DNA of 64,000 nucleotides from an uncultured Pelagibacteraceae bacterium (GCA_902635795.1 CACPPH010000002.1:1-64000); one strand, 5' to 3'. Positions 18,963 to 28,995 are shown, counted from the first letter of the stretch. Made by a program: numbers and translations. The notes: generated from the sequence alone by a model not told the origin.

Positions 18963-19892
18963 ATGAAAATCCTAGGAATTGGTAATGCAATTGTTGATGT
19001 AATTTGTAAAGTTGATGACAAATTTATTTATCAGAATAACTTAACAAAAAGTACAATGAAACTAGTGGATGAGAATGAATTTAAAAAACTATTATCTACT
19101 CTTAAAATAGAGGAAACCATCTCGGGTGGATCGGTTGCAAACTCAATGGTATGTCTCTCACAACTTGGTAGTAAAGTTGGCTTTATTGGTAAAGTAAATG
19201 ACGATGATTTAGGTATCAAATATGAAGAAGGCTTAAAAAAAGAAAATGTGCAATACCTTTATACAAAGAAAAAAGAAGCAATTCCAACTGGAACTTGTTT
19301 GATATTAATTACACCTGACTCTGAAAGAACCATGGTAACTTTTCTTGGCACCGCAGGTAGAATTAACGAGAACGATATTAATAAAAATGCAGTAAAGAAT
19401 AGTGAAATTTTATTTTTAGAGGGATATCTTTGGGACGAAGGCGAGCCTAAGAAAGCATTTGAAAAAGCAATTAATAATTCGAATAAAGTTGCGATGTCAT
19501 TATCTGATCTATTTTGTGTAGAAAGACACAAGTCACATTTTCTAGAATTGGTAAAAAATAAATTAGATATTACTTTTGCAAATGAGCAAGAAATTATGTC
19601 ACTTATTAATGGAAAAAGATTTGATGATGTAATCAATTTTGCCAAAAAAGTAAATAAATTAATTGTTATTACTCGTGGTGAGAAGGGTGCAATTGCGATA
19701 AATAAAAATGAAGTTGTAGAGTGCTCAGCCAAAAAAAATCTTCAAATAAAAGATTTAACAGGTGCAGGAGATTTATTCGCGGGTGGTTTTTTACACGGTC
19801 TAATAAACAATAGATCTACAAGAGAAAGTTTAGAAAAAGGAACAGAAATGTCATCGAAAGTAATTCAAATAATAGGTGCCAGGCTGAATTGA
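18963..19892 (+). CDS. PfkB family carbohydrate/nucleoside kinase (adenosine kinase-like)
   Basis: ILGIGNAIVDVI, GGSVANSM and DLTGAGDLFAGGFLHG. Confidence 0.92.
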   Translation: MKILGIGNAIVDVICKVDDKFIYQNNLTKSTMKLVDENEFKKLLSTLKIEETISGGSVANSMVCLSQLGSKVGFIGKVNDDDLGIKYEEGLKKENVQYLYTKKKEAIPTGTCLILITPDSERTMVTFLGTAGRINENDINKNAVKNSEILFLEGYLWDEGEPKKAFEKAINNSNKVAMSLSDLFCVERHKSHFLELVKNKLDITFANEQEIMSLINGKRFDDVINFAKKVNKLIVITRGEKGAIAINKNEVVECSAKKNLQIKDLTGAGDLFAGGFLHGLINNRSTRESLEKGTEMSSKVIQIIGARLN

Positions 19893-19913
19893 TCAAGTAC
19901 TTAACATTATTTT

Positions 19914-20036
19914 TTAAAAAGAACCTAGATTAGTTTTTTTTCTTTTGTAGCTTCCTTTTCCTTTTTTAGGTTTAACAACCCTTTTTCGATACTTTTTAGT
20001 AAATAATTCTAATGCAAATTTATTTCTTTTTTTCAT
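19914..20036 (-). CDS. arfA: ArfA-like alternative ribosome-rescue factor, 40 aa (not in supplied ORF track)
   Basis: Translation MKKRNKFALELFTKKYRKRVVKPKKGKGSYKRKKTNLGSF; matches the ArfA core pattern (ALxxxxFRQRVxxxKKGKGSYxRK); start overlaps the upstream stop as ATGA. Confidence 0.8.
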   Translation of the reverse strand: MKKRNKFALELFTKKYRKRVVKPKKGKGSYKRKKTNLGSF

Positions 20037-20653
20037 AGATGATAACCGTCTTTACTATTTAAAATAAATTCTTCATCCATAAATATATTATTTATCTTTT
20101 TTCTTAATCTATAAATATGAGTTTCGACAGTATGAGTATCAGCGTCAGAGGAATATTTCCAAACTAAAGAAAGGATTTCACTCTTAGAAATAGGTTTTGA
20201 ATTTTTTAAAAATAGTTCAAGCAATTGAATTTCTTTTTCTGTTAAAATAACAAATTTATTTTTATGGGATAACTTTTTTTCATTTTTATCTAACAAATAC
20301 GATTTAATTTTGATGGAAGAATTTTTATTGAATTTTTCTTTTGCAACAATATTCTCAATCAGATCGTTGAACTCTTTTACAGAGGTTGGGAGTTTTAAAA
20401 TATAATCAAAAAATTTATAATTATTAATAGGCTCTAAGGTTGCTAAAACCTTAAAACAATTTTTTGCTCTAATTTCATCTATTTCATTTTTACTTAAATT
20501 TTCGTCAAAACAGATTATTCCGTCGTGGTCGCTAGGGGTATTTGATAATTTTTTTTTGTTTGAGGTTAGGTTAAACTTTAAGTAAGGTTTAAGTTCATTA
20601 AATGTTGTTTTAAAACTTTCAGGGCCGTAAATTAAAATATTAAGTTTATGCAT
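20033..20653 (-). CDS. OmpR/PhoB-type winged-helix DNA-binding protein with degenerate receiver-like N-terminus
   Basis: C-terminal LTEKEIQLLELFLKNSKPISKSEILSLVWKYSSDADTHTVETHIYRLRKKI wHTH; N-terminus lacks the usual acidic pocket. Confidence 0.85.
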   Translation of the reverse strand: MHKLNILIYGPESFKTTFNELKPYLKFNLTSNKKKLSNTPSDHDGIICFDENLSKNEIDEIRAKNCFKVLATLEPINNYKFFDYILKLPTSVKEFNDLIENIVAKEKFNKNSSIKIKSYLLDKNEKKLSHKNKFVILTEKEIQLLELFLKNSKPISKSEILSLVWKYSSDADTHTVETHIYRLRKKINNIFMDEEFILNSKDGYHL

Positions 20654-21139
20654 GTATTAATCAAAAAAAATCATCTAGTTTTAAAAGATTATAAGATAAA
20701 ATGTGCCGTTGGTAAAAGAGGAATTGGTAAAAAAAAAAGAGAAGGAGACTTAATAACACCAAAAGGTACATTTAAAATAAAGAAAGTGTACTATCGGAAA
20801 GATAGAATTAAAAATTTAATTACAAAAATTAAAAAAATAGCTATCAAAAAAGATATGGGTTGGTGCGATGACCCCAAATCAAACAAATATAATAAGTCTG
20901 TAAAGTTTCCTTTTAAATATAAATCAGAAAAACTTTTTAGAACCGACAATATTTATGACATAATTCTAGTTTTAAACTTTAACATGAATCCGACAATCAA
21001 AAATAAAGGAAGTGCTATTTTTATCCATGTTGCGAAAAACGACTTAAGGCCTACTAAAGGATGTATTGCAGTAAAAAAAATAGAATTACAAAAAATTCTA
21101 AAATTTTTTACAACTCGCACAAAAATTAAAATCAGTTAG
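20648..21139 (+). CDS. L,D-transpeptidase (YkuD) family protein, no evident signal peptide
   Basis: ITPKGTFKI and C-terminal IFIHVAKNDLRPTKGCIAVKK (H..GC catalytic region). Confidence 0.85.
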   Translation: MHVLIKKNHLVLKDYKIKCAVGKRGIGKKKREGDLITPKGTFKIKKVYYRKDRIKNLITKIKKIAIKKDMGWCDDPKSNKYNKSVKFPFKYKSEKLFRTDNIYDIILVLNFNMNPTIKNKGSAIFIHVAKNDLRPTKGCIAVKKIELQKILKFFTTRTKIKIS

Positions 21140-21786
21140 TTTCTATTTCCAAATATCGAACTTCCAATTCTTACAAATGTTGAATTAAACTCTATTGCGT
21201 CTAAGTAGTCTGATGACATGCCCATACTTAAATCTTTAAGTCCAAGAGACAAATTTAAATCTCTTGAAATCTCGAAATACTTTCTAGTTTTTTCATCATT
21301 GGGAGGTATTACCATTAATCCCAATATATTTAGGTGTCTTTCTTTAGAACAGTAATTAAAAAAGGCATCGAGTTCATTAATTGGAATTCCAGATTTCTGA
21401 ATTTCATTGCCTATATTTACTTGAATAAAATATTTCAGTTTTTTGCTATTATTTTTTTCATACTTAGAAAAGATATCAGCTAATTTTTGATTATCTAAAG
21501 AATGAATATAATCAAAAAGATCAGCTGCATTTTTTGCCTTATTGCTTTGTAGTTTACCAACCATATGTAATTTAATGCCTGGATTTAATCTCTTTACAGA
21601 AGTCCACTTTCCAGCTGCTTCTTGGACTTTATTTTCACCAAAATGATTGTGTCCATAATCAATTAAAGGTTTAATCTTATCTATAGAAAATGTTTTGCTT
21701 ACAGCAATTATATTCACTTTCTTTTCTGAATTAAGTTTTTGAATATTCGAATTTATTTTTTCAAATCTTTCAATTATGTTATTCAT
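21136..21786 (-). CDS. YggS family PLP-binding protein
   Basis: IIAVSKTFSIDKI, HFGENKVQEA, HMVGKLQSNKAKN and LSMGMSSDYLDAIE. Confidence 0.95.
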   Translation of the reverse strand: MNNIIERFEKINSNIQKLNSEKKVNIIAVSKTFSIDKIKPLIDYGHNHFGENKVQEAAGKWTSVKRLNPGIKLHMVGKLQSNKAKNAADLFDYIHSLDNQKLADIFSKYEKNNSKKLKYFIQVNIGNEIQKSGIPINELDAFFNYCSKERHLNILGLMVIPPNDEKTRKYFEISRDLNLSLGLKDLSMGMSSDYLDAIEFNSTFVRIGSSIFGNRN

Positions 21787-22365
21787 ATGTTTATTTTTAA
21801 AAGAAAATACTTTCTTTATATTGAAAATACCAAAGATATCGAATTAGAAAACATTAAAAATCGTAATAAATTTATAATAATTTACCGAAATCAAAGAAAT
21901 ATTGAAAAAATAGATGAATTGAAATATTTTCGAAAAAAATGCAAGTGTAAAAATATAGCATTTTTGGTAGCAAATAATTTAATTTTAGCAACTCTTCTCA
22001 AAGCAGACGGCTTTTATTTGTCAGCTTATAATAAAAGCTTTAATGCAGCTTACAGAAAGAAAAATTGCCTTTTAGTTGGATCAGCTCATAACATAAAAGA
22101 TATAAACTTAAAAAAAAAACAGGGCTGTGAATACATCTTGTTTTCAAAATTATTTAAAGTTTCGTATAAACCAAAAATGAACTATTTGGGTATTAATAGA
22201 TATAATAGTTATGTAATTAATTTAAAGATAGCCAATGAAATTGTTCCTTTAGGTGGAATAAATATTAATAATTTGAATAAACTTAAAATTGTTAGATCTA
22301 ATGGTATTGCGCTTTTGTCGGAAATAAAAAAAAAGCCGGCTAAAATTATTAGCCGGCTTTTTTAA
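21787..22365 (+). CDS. Divergent thiamine-phosphate synthase (ThiE/TenI-like) family protein
   Basis: Weak TIM-barrel signature: NNLILATLLKADGFYLS, LLVGSAHNIKDI, IVPLGGININNLNKL..SNGIALLSEI. Start set at ATG 21787 rather than ORF-track 21739. Confidence 0.65.
   Translation: MFIFKRKYFLYIENTKDIELENIKNRNKFIIIYRNQRNIEKIDELKYFRKKCKCKNIAFLVANNLILATLLKADGFYLSAYNKSFNAAYRKKNCLLVGSAHNIKDINLKKKQGCEYILFSKLFKVSYKPKMNYLGINRYNSYVINLKIANEIVPLGGININNLNKLKIVRSNGIALLSEIKKKPAKIISRLF
22327..22364 (-). terminator. GC-rich bidirectional intrinsic terminator, mainly for the porin gene
   Basis: AAAAAGCCGGCTAA-loop-TTAGCCGGCTTTTTT hairpin; T-run on the minus strand after the porin stop and also on the plus strand. 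Confidence 0.9.
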
Positions 22366-22383
22366 AAATAACTTAAACGTTAA

Positions 22384-23472
22384 TTAAAACGCCATAGCTA
22401 CTGAAAATACAGTGTCTTTTATGTCAACTGCATTTTGGTATTTAGCATTTGAATGATCGTTCATAGCAATAGCTAATGTCATTCCACCCATAGTGTATGC
22501 AGCTTGTATACCTGTAGACTCTAGAGTGTAGTTTGCTGTTCCAGCAGTTGTAAAGTCAGGATTTGACTCTTCGTGCTCGTAAGAAATTGATAAATCATCA
22601 CTTACGTTTGCTGAGATTGAGTATTTAGTAGACTCAATTGACTCAAGCACGTCTGCTGAAGCACCGATAGCTGTAGCTAAGTAACCTTTTGCGTAACCAA
22701 TTGTTGCTGGACCAAAAGCATATGTTAAGTAGTATGCTCCTGACTCAGGAGATTGGAAAGTAGCACCAACAACATTAGAATAATCTAAGTAGTCAGCACC
22801 AACTGTTAAACCATCAATTGGAGAAGCAGTTACTTGGTAGTGTGTAGCAGATCTACCCATTTGAGCTGTTTGGCTAAATGGAGATGCTGTCGTACCCACT
22901 TTTGTCGCTGTTGTGAAACCTTCTGATACAGCAGCACCACCAGCTTTGTAGCTGTTGATTGATGCAGCAGAACCTGAAGCAGGTGCGTAAGCAACTTTAG
23001 CTGAAATTCCAAACGGTAATAAGTCCGCTGGAGTGTGGTATTGAAGTGTATTCATTCCACTAATGTTAAAGTTGTCTAACATGTTTTCACCATACGATGT
23101 ATCAGATGGTCTTGAAATAACTGATTGAGAAGATTTGTTTATTGTTTCTAATCCACCCTCAGATATAAAGATACCAAATGTACCAATGTCTGTTGTTAAT
23201 GTTAATTTACCATCGTCTTGCACTGTAGCACCATCTATATCTGTAGCATAGCTCCATGACATACCGTTATCTAACTCGCCTGACGCTGATAATGTAAATT
23301 CGTTAGCAACACCAAGACCTTTTCCTTGTTGTAAAGCAGCTGAACCCGAGTCACTTGAAGTGATCGCGTAAGAAGCTTTTGCTGAACCAGTTACTGATAA
23401 TTCACCAGCTTGCGCAACAGAGAAAGATAAAGTTGTTAATGCAACTAACATATATTTCATTATGTTTTTCAT
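22384..23472 (-). CDS. Outer membrane porin
   Basis: Signal peptide MKNIMKYMLVALTTLSFSVAQA; alternating beta-strand pattern; C-terminal aromatic SVAMAF. Confidence 0.88.
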   Translation of the reverse strand: MKNIMKYMLVALTTLSFSVAQAGELSVTGSAKASYAITSSDSGSAALQQGKGLGVANEFTLSASGELDNGMSWSYATDIDGATVQDDGKLTLTTDIGTFGIFISEGGLETINKSSQSVISRPSDTSYGENMLDNFNISGMNTLQYHTPADLLPFGISAKVAYAPASGSAASINSYKAGGAAVSEGFTTATKVGTTASPFSQTAQMGRSATHYQVTASPIDGLTVGADYLDYSNVVGATFQSPESGAYYLTYAFGPATIGYAKGYLATAIGASADVLESIESTKYSISANVSDDLSISYEHEESNPDFTTAGTANYTLESTGIQAAYTMGGMTLAIAMNDHSNAKYQNAVDIKDTVFSVAMAF

Positions 23473-23682
23473 TATTTATCCTTTGTTTTATTTAAATTAA
23501 TTTAAATTAAATTAACTCCAGCAATTTAATAAATTTGCCCATTTTTGCTTTAAAATTTACTTATTTTGAGGTTTTTTCTTGTTATTGTGATATTTTTACA
23601 ACACTTAGAAAAGCCTTAATTTATTGAAAAATTTATTTTATTTGTGTTTTTATACGATTATTGATTGCATAGCATTATTATT

Positions 23683-24189
23683 ATGAAAATTTTCTTATTT
23701 TTAGCCATGTCCGCAATGTTTATATTAAACTCTTGCGGTGGAGTTAAATACAGTCCTGCTAGAGATAATCCTACAAAGGCATCAGAGCGAGCTAGAAAAA
23801 ATATCGAAGAGGGTAGAGGCATTAACATCGGAGGAGGATTAAAAAGAGGGACTAATTACGAATTTAGTACTGCCAATCCAATGTGGAGAGCTTCTCTTGA
23901 AACTTTAGATTTTTTACCTTTAACGACTGTAGATTATTCTGGTGGAATGATAATCACTGATTGGTACTCTGAAAATAATTTTAATGAGTCTATAAAAATT
24001 ACTGTAAGATTTTTATCTAACGAAATAGCTGCAGAAAATCTTAAAATTATAATTCATAAAAAAACTTGTAACAAAGACGATAACTGTAAAACTAAATTGC
24101 TTGAGAATAGTAAAATAAGAGATGAACTTATATCGACCATTGTTAAAAAAGCTGCTAAACTTGAATTAGACTCTAAGAAGAAAAAATAA
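23683..24189 (+). CDS. DUF3576-like lipoprotein
   Basis: Lipobox LNSCGG; NPMWRASLETLDFLPLTTVDYSGGMIITDWY. Confidence 0.8.
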   Translation: MKIFLFLAMSAMFILNSCGGVKYSPARDNPTKASERARKNIEEGRGINIGGGLKRGTNYEFSTANPMWRASLETLDFLPLTTVDYSGGMIITDWYSENNFNESIKITVRFLSNEIAAENLKIIIHKKTCNKDDNCKTKLLENSKIRDELISTIVKKAAKLELDSKKKK

Positions 24190-24195
24190 ATTTTT

Positions 24196-26709
24196 ATGGA
24201 GAGATTGAATTTTCAAGTTATTGAAAAGAAATGGCAGGAAAAATTTAAATCTTTAAAGCTTTACAACAATAGTCCTGATAGCAAAAAATTTTATTGTTTG
24301 GAAATGTTCCCGTATCCTTCAGGGAAAATTCATATGGGCCATGTAAGGAACTACACAATCGGAGACGTCATTGCACGTTATAAGTTTTTGAATAATTATA
24401 ACGTTTTACATCCGATGGGCTGGGATGCTTTTGGTCTTCCAGCAGAAAATGCTGCAAAATCAAATAAAGAAAATCCAAAAGATTGGACAAAGAAAAATAT
24501 AGAGGTAATGAAAAAACAATTACAGCAACTTGGTCTTTCAATAGACTGGGATCTGGAAATAGCTACATGTGATAAAAATTATTACAAACATCAGCAAGAG
24601 CTATTTATAGATTTTTATAATAACGGTTTAGTCTCAAGGAAGGAAACTTATGTGAATTGGGATCCTGTTGAAAAAACTGTACTTGCGAATGAGCAAGTTA
24701 TCGACGGTAGAGGATGGAGGTCTAACGCAGTCGTAGAGAGAAAGAAATTATCTCAATGGTTTTTTAATATTACAAAATTTTCAAATAATTTATTAAGTGA
24801 TTTGGAAAAGTTGGGTGGATGGCCTGAAAAAGTAAAACTAATGCAAAAAAACTGGATAGGTAAATCTTTCGGATGTGAAATAAAATTTGAATTAAGCAGT
24901 GAGACAAGCAAAATAAATATTTTTACAACTAGACCAGACACAATTTTTGGGGCAACATTTATTGCTTTATCTGTTGACCATCCCCTGAGTAAGAAATTTA
25001 TAAATAGTAATGAATTTCAAGAATTTAAGAATGAATGCAACAAAACAGGTACCACTGAAGAGTCTTTAGCTAACGCAGAAAAAATTGGATTTGACACTAA
25101 ATTATTTGCAAAACATCCTTTTATAAAAGAGAAAAAAATACCAATATTTTTTGCAAATTTTGTTTTGATGGATTACGGCAATGGGGCAATCTTTGGGTGT
25201 CCTGCGCATGATCAAAGGGATTTTGATTTTGCAAAAAAATATAATCTTGAAGTTATTAAAGTTGTATCTGATAAACAAGAAGAAGAATTAAAAGAAGCTT
25301 ACACTGGAGATGGTGTTATTATAAACTCAGAATTTTTAAATAATTTAAATGTAGAAAATGCTAAAGAAAAGATTATCGAAGAAATTGAGAAAAGGGGAAT
25401 AGGTAAAAGAAAAACTTTATTTAGATTAAAAGACTGGGGAATATCTAGACAAAGATATTGGGGATGTCCTATTCCAATAATCTATTTAGAAGATGGTAGC
25501 ATAGTTCCAGTTGATAAAAGTGAACTGCCAATAGAACTTCCAGAGGATATAAACCTTAATTCTCCCGGTAACCCCTTGGAATACCACCCTACTTGGAAAA
25601 ATACAATCCAAAGATCTACAGGGAAAAAAGCAACGAGAGAAACAGACACATTGGACACTTTTGTGGACTCGTCGTGGTATTTTTTAAGATTTTGTTCGCC
25701 AAATTTTAAACAAAAACCTTTTGATGAAAAAAAAATCAATTATTGGATGCCAGTCGATCAATATATTGGCGGAATTGAACACGCAATTCTTCATCTTCTA
25801 TATTCTCGTTTTTTTACTAAAGCTCTAAAAGATTGTAATAAAGAGTTTAAAATTTCTGAACCTTTTCAAAATCTTTTTACTCAAGGGATGGTTTGTCATG
25901 AAACCTACAAAGATCAAAATGGTAATTGGCTTTATCCTGAGGAAATTGAGAAAGAAGGATTAAATAAAGCTAAAAAAAAATCTGACAAAAGTAGTGTCGT
26001 TGTGGGACCCCCCGAATCCATGTCGAAATCAAAAAAAAATACAATCGATCCAGAGATTATGGTTAAACAGTACGGAGCTGATGCTGTGAGATGGTTTATG
26101 CTTTCGGACAGCCCTCCCGAAAAAGATGTACAGTGGTCAGATATTGGTGTTTCGTCTGCTAACAAATTTTTGCAGAAAATTTGGAATTTAAATTATTTAG
26201 TTGCTAATAGGAAAGTGAAAAAACCTAATAATCAGGATGAAAAAGACATTATTCAGGGAGTTAATAGCTTCCTTAATAAAATTGATCTTTCTATCAATAA
26301 TTTTAGGTTTAATGTTTGTATTGCTAATTTTTACGAAATGTACAATTTTTTTAGAAAATATTTAGATACTAATGTGAGTGAAAAGATTTTGAAAGATAAT
26401 TTGACAAAAATTATGAAATTAATGATACCATTTACACCTCACTTAGCTTACGAATGTTTAGAATTATTAGATTGCAAATCAATTAATAAATGGCCTGAAA
26501 TAGATAAAAAAAATTTAAAGGAAGAAATTAAAATGGCAGTTCAAATTAATGGTAAAACAAGAGACATACTAACAATTAAAAAAGATTTAGTAGAGAATGA
26601 AATAAACTCTATAATTCAAAATTCTTCTAAAGCAAAGAAATTTTTAGAAAATAAAAAAGTGGTTAAAACTATCTTTGTAAAAAATAAGATTATTAATTAT
26701 ATAATATAA
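24196..26709 (+). CDS. leuS: Leucyl-tRNA synthetase
   Basis: [17 protein letters not shown] and MSKSKKN motifs; CP1 editing domain. Confidence 0.99.
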   Translation: MERLNFQVIEKKWQEKFKSLKLYNNSPDSKKFYCLEMFPYPSGKIHMGHVRNYTIGDVIARYKFLNNYNVLHPMGWDAFGLPAENAAKSNKENPKDWTKKNIEVMKKQLQQLGLSIDWDLEIATCDKNYYKHQQELFIDFYNNGLVSRKETYVNWDPVEKTVLANEQVIDGRGWRSNAVVERKKLSQWFFNITKFSNNLLSDLEKLGGWPEKVKLMQKNWIGKSFGCEIKFELSSETSKINIFTTRPDTIFGATFIALSVDHPLSKKFINSNEFQEFKNECNKTGTTEESLANAEKIGFDTKLFAKHPFIKEKKIPIFFANFVLMDYGNGAIFGCPAHDQRDFDFAKKYNLEVIKVVSDKQEEELKEAYTGDGVIINSEFLNNLNVENAKEKIIEEIEKRGIGKRKTLFRLKDWGISRQRYWGCPIPIIYLEDGSIVPVDKSELPIELPEDINLNSPGNPLEYHPTWKNTIQRSTGKKATRETDTLDTFVDSSWYFLRFCSPNFKQKPFDEKKINYWMPVDQYIGGIEHAILHLLYSRFFTKALKDCNKEFKISEPFQNLFTQGMVCHETYKDQNGNWLYPEEIEKEGLNKAKKKSDKSSVVVGPPESMSKSKKNTIDPEIMVKQYGADAVRWFMLSDSPPEKDVQWSDIGVSSANKFLQKIWNLNYLVANRKVKKPNNQDEKDIIQGVNSFLNKIDLSINNFRFNVCIANFYEMYNFFRKYLDTNVSEKILKDNLTKIMKLMIPFTPHLAYECLELLDCKSINKWPEIDKKNLKEEIKMAVQINGKTRDILTIKKDLVENEINSIIQNSSKAKKFLENKKVVKTIFVKNKIINYII

Positions 26710-26710
26710 A

Positions 26711-27178
26711 ATGATAAAAAGTTTAAAATTTAGTATTTTTTTACTATTATTCTTTACAGGTTGCGGGTTTGAAATAGTGAACAGGTCCTCTGTAAATTTC
26801 GACATTATAGACATAAAAACCGAAGGCGACAAAAGAATAAATTACAAGATTAAAAACAATCTTTTAGCAAATGCTGACCAAAATAATTTAGAAAAAATAG
26901 TGCTTGAGCTTAAGACTAATAAAACTAAAATTGTAAAAGAAAGAAACATTAAAAACGAAATCACAAAATATCAAGTCAAAATAACAACAGAAGTAAAATA
27001 TAATAAAATTAGCAACAATAAATTCATAAATTTCAGTCTTAGCAAAAGTGGTGACTTTGATGTAGCTTCTCAATATTCTCAGACATTAACTAACGAGAAA
27101 AAATTAGTTAGTTCATTGGTAGGCGAATTAATAGATGAAATTTTAGATAAATTAGTCTTTTCATTAAATGATTTATAA
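26711..27178 (+). CDS. lptE: LPS-assembly lipoprotein LptE-like
   Basis: Lipobox LFFTGCGF; position between leuS and holA; C-terminal helix. Confidence 0.78.
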   Translation: MIKSLKFSIFLLLFFTGCGFEIVNRSSVNFDIIDIKTEGDKRINYKIKNNLLANADQNNLEKIVLELKTNKTKIVKERNIKNEITKYQVKITTEVKYNKISNNKFINFSLSKSGDFDVASQYSQTLTNEKKLVSSLVGELIDEILDKLVFSLNDL

Positions 27179-28151
27179 AAGCTACATTTTAGAGCAAAAT
27201 TTTAATATAGATCAAAACTTTTTTTTATTTTTTGGAGAGAATTTAGGATTAAAAAATGATTTTAAGGCTAAAATTAAAAGAAACAATACAGAGTTCGATA
27301 TAATAAAATTATCCGAAGATGATATTCTGCAAAACAAAGACCTTCTATATAATGAAATAAGTAACATTTCCCTATTTGATAAAGGGAAAATTATAATAAT
27401 TGATCAAGCTAGCGATAAGTCTTTGCACCTTTTGCAAGAAATTATTCCTCTTATAGAAAACCACAGAATTTTTGTTTTTGCTGAAATGTTGGATAAAAAA
27501 TCTAAACTTAGAAATTTTTTTGAAAAATCAGATAAATGTGTAGCAGTAGCGTGTTATCAAGATAATGAAATAAGCATCAAAAAGATTATAACCAGCGAAC
27601 TAAAAGGATACCAAGGATTGACCTCACACAATATCAATTTAATTGCTGAGAATGTTTTAATGGATAGAGCAAAATTAAAAAATGAATTAGATAAAATTAA
27701 AATATTTTTTGAGAGAAAAACAATTGAAACTGAAAAATTAGAAATTCTTTTAAATTTAAAGGTAAACGATGATTTTAATATTTTGAAAGATGAAGCTTTG
27801 TTGGGAAACAAAAATAATACAAATAAACTACTTAGTGAAACTTACTTGGAAAGTGAGAAGAATATTTTATATTTGAACATTATAAATCAAAGATTTTCTA
27901 AGTTGTACGAAATAAGAAGTAAAACAGACGTAAACATCGAAAATTTTGTGAATAGCTTAAAACCACCTATATTCTGGAAAGATAAACCTAACTTTATAAA
28001 GCAGGCCTTGAAATGGAACCCTGACAAAATAAGACAAGTACAGAAGAACACTTATCAATTAGAAATGAACTTCAAAACTAATTCTTTAATAAACAAAAAT
28101 TTACTCTTAAAAAAATTAATAGTTGATATTTGCCATTTAGCTAATGCTTAG
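27168..28151 (+). CDS. holA: DNA polymerase III delta subunit
   Basis: FLFFGENLGLKNDFK, EISNISLFDKGKIIIID; location after lptE. Confidence 0.87.
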   Translation: MIYKSYILEQNFNIDQNFFLFFGENLGLKNDFKAKIKRNNTEFDIIKLSEDDILQNKDLLYNEISNISLFDKGKIIIIDQASDKSLHLLQEIIPLIENHRIFVFAEMLDKKSKLRNFFEKSDKCVAVACYQDNEISIKKIITSELKGYQGLTSHNINLIAENVLMDRAKLKNELDKIKIFFERKTIETEKLEILLNLKVNDDFNILKDEALLGNKNNTNKLLSETYLESEKNILYLNIINQRFSKLYEIRSKTDVNIENFVNSLKPPIFWKDKPNFIKQALKWNPDKIRQVQKNTYQLEMNFKTNSLINKNLLLKKLIVDICHLANA

Positions 28152-28995
28152 TGAGAAGATCTGAAACTAGTTGAAACTGGTCTAAATCCTTGTATTCAAT
28201 TGTAATCTTACCTGAGTTATTTTTCTTGTTAGTGATGTTAACCTTAAGCCCAAGAACTTTTTCCAGTCTTTCTTGAGTTTTTAAAATATTAGCATCAATG
28301 GTCTTTTCTATTTTTCCACCCTTTTTATTTCGTACAATGTATTCTACTTTTCTAGCACTATAATTTTTTGAAACAATCTCCTCTGCAATTGAAGAGGCAT
28401 TAGATATTCCGATTAAAGGTCTAGCTTGGCCTGAGGTTAAAGTCCCCTCCTCTAACATAGCCACTACATCAGTAGGAAGAGTTAAAAGTCTTAAAGTGTT
28501 ACTTATGTGACTTCTGCTTTTTGACATTAATTTTGAGATACTTTCATGATCATATTTAAATTCCTCATTCAATCTTTTGTATCCTTTAGCTTCCTCAATC
28601 GGGTTAAGATCATCTCTCTGGATATTCTCAACTATTGCCACTTCTAGAGACTCAACATCAGATAAATCCAGTATTCTAATTGGAATTTCATGTAAGCCTG
28701 CCCTTTGAGCTGCTAACCATCTTCTCTCACCTGCTACTATTTCATATTTTCCAGAATCAGATTTGCTAGGTCTTACAGCTATTGGCTGAATAATCCCGTT
28801 TTTCTTTATAGAACTGGCTAATTCATTAAGTTTTTCCTCTTTAAAATTTTGTCTAGGTTGATAAGGGTTTCGAGTTAAATCTGCGACAGCTGCCATAGTA
28901 TTTTGATTAATAAAAGATGATTTTTCTTTAGGAGGCGTATCACCAAATAATGCAGATAATCCTCTACCTAAACCTTTCTTTTTTCCAGAATTCAT
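28141..28995 (-). CDS. parB: Chromosome partitioning protein ParB
   Basis: GLGRGLSALFGD, NPYQPRQNF, GERRWLAAQRAGL, ENIQRDDLNPIEEA. Confidence 0.98.
   Translation of the reverse strand: MNSGKKKGLGRGLSALFGDTPPKEKSSFINQNTMAAVADLTRNPYQPRQNFKEEKLNELASSIKKNGIIQPIAVRPSKSDSGKYEIVAGERRWLAAQRAGLHEIPIRILDLSDVESLEVAIVENIQRDDLNPIEEAKGYKRLNEEFKYDHESISKLMSKSRSHISNTLRLLTLPTDVVAMLEEGTLTSGQARPLIGISNASSIAEEIVSKNYSARKVEYIVRNKKGGKIEKTIDANILKTQERLEKVLGLKVNITNKKNNSGKITIEYKDLDQFQLVSDLLTKH

Noticed and set aside
19259-19732. 157-aa minus-strand ORF
   Set aside because: Antisense to the PfkB kinase gene; no recognisable motif.
22830-23012. 60-aa minus-strand ORF
   Set aside because: Alternative frame inside the porin gene.
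23490-23516. TTTAAATTAA direct repeats upstream of the porin
   Set aside because: Short AT-only repeat in an AT-rich leader; no structural support for a regulatory element.
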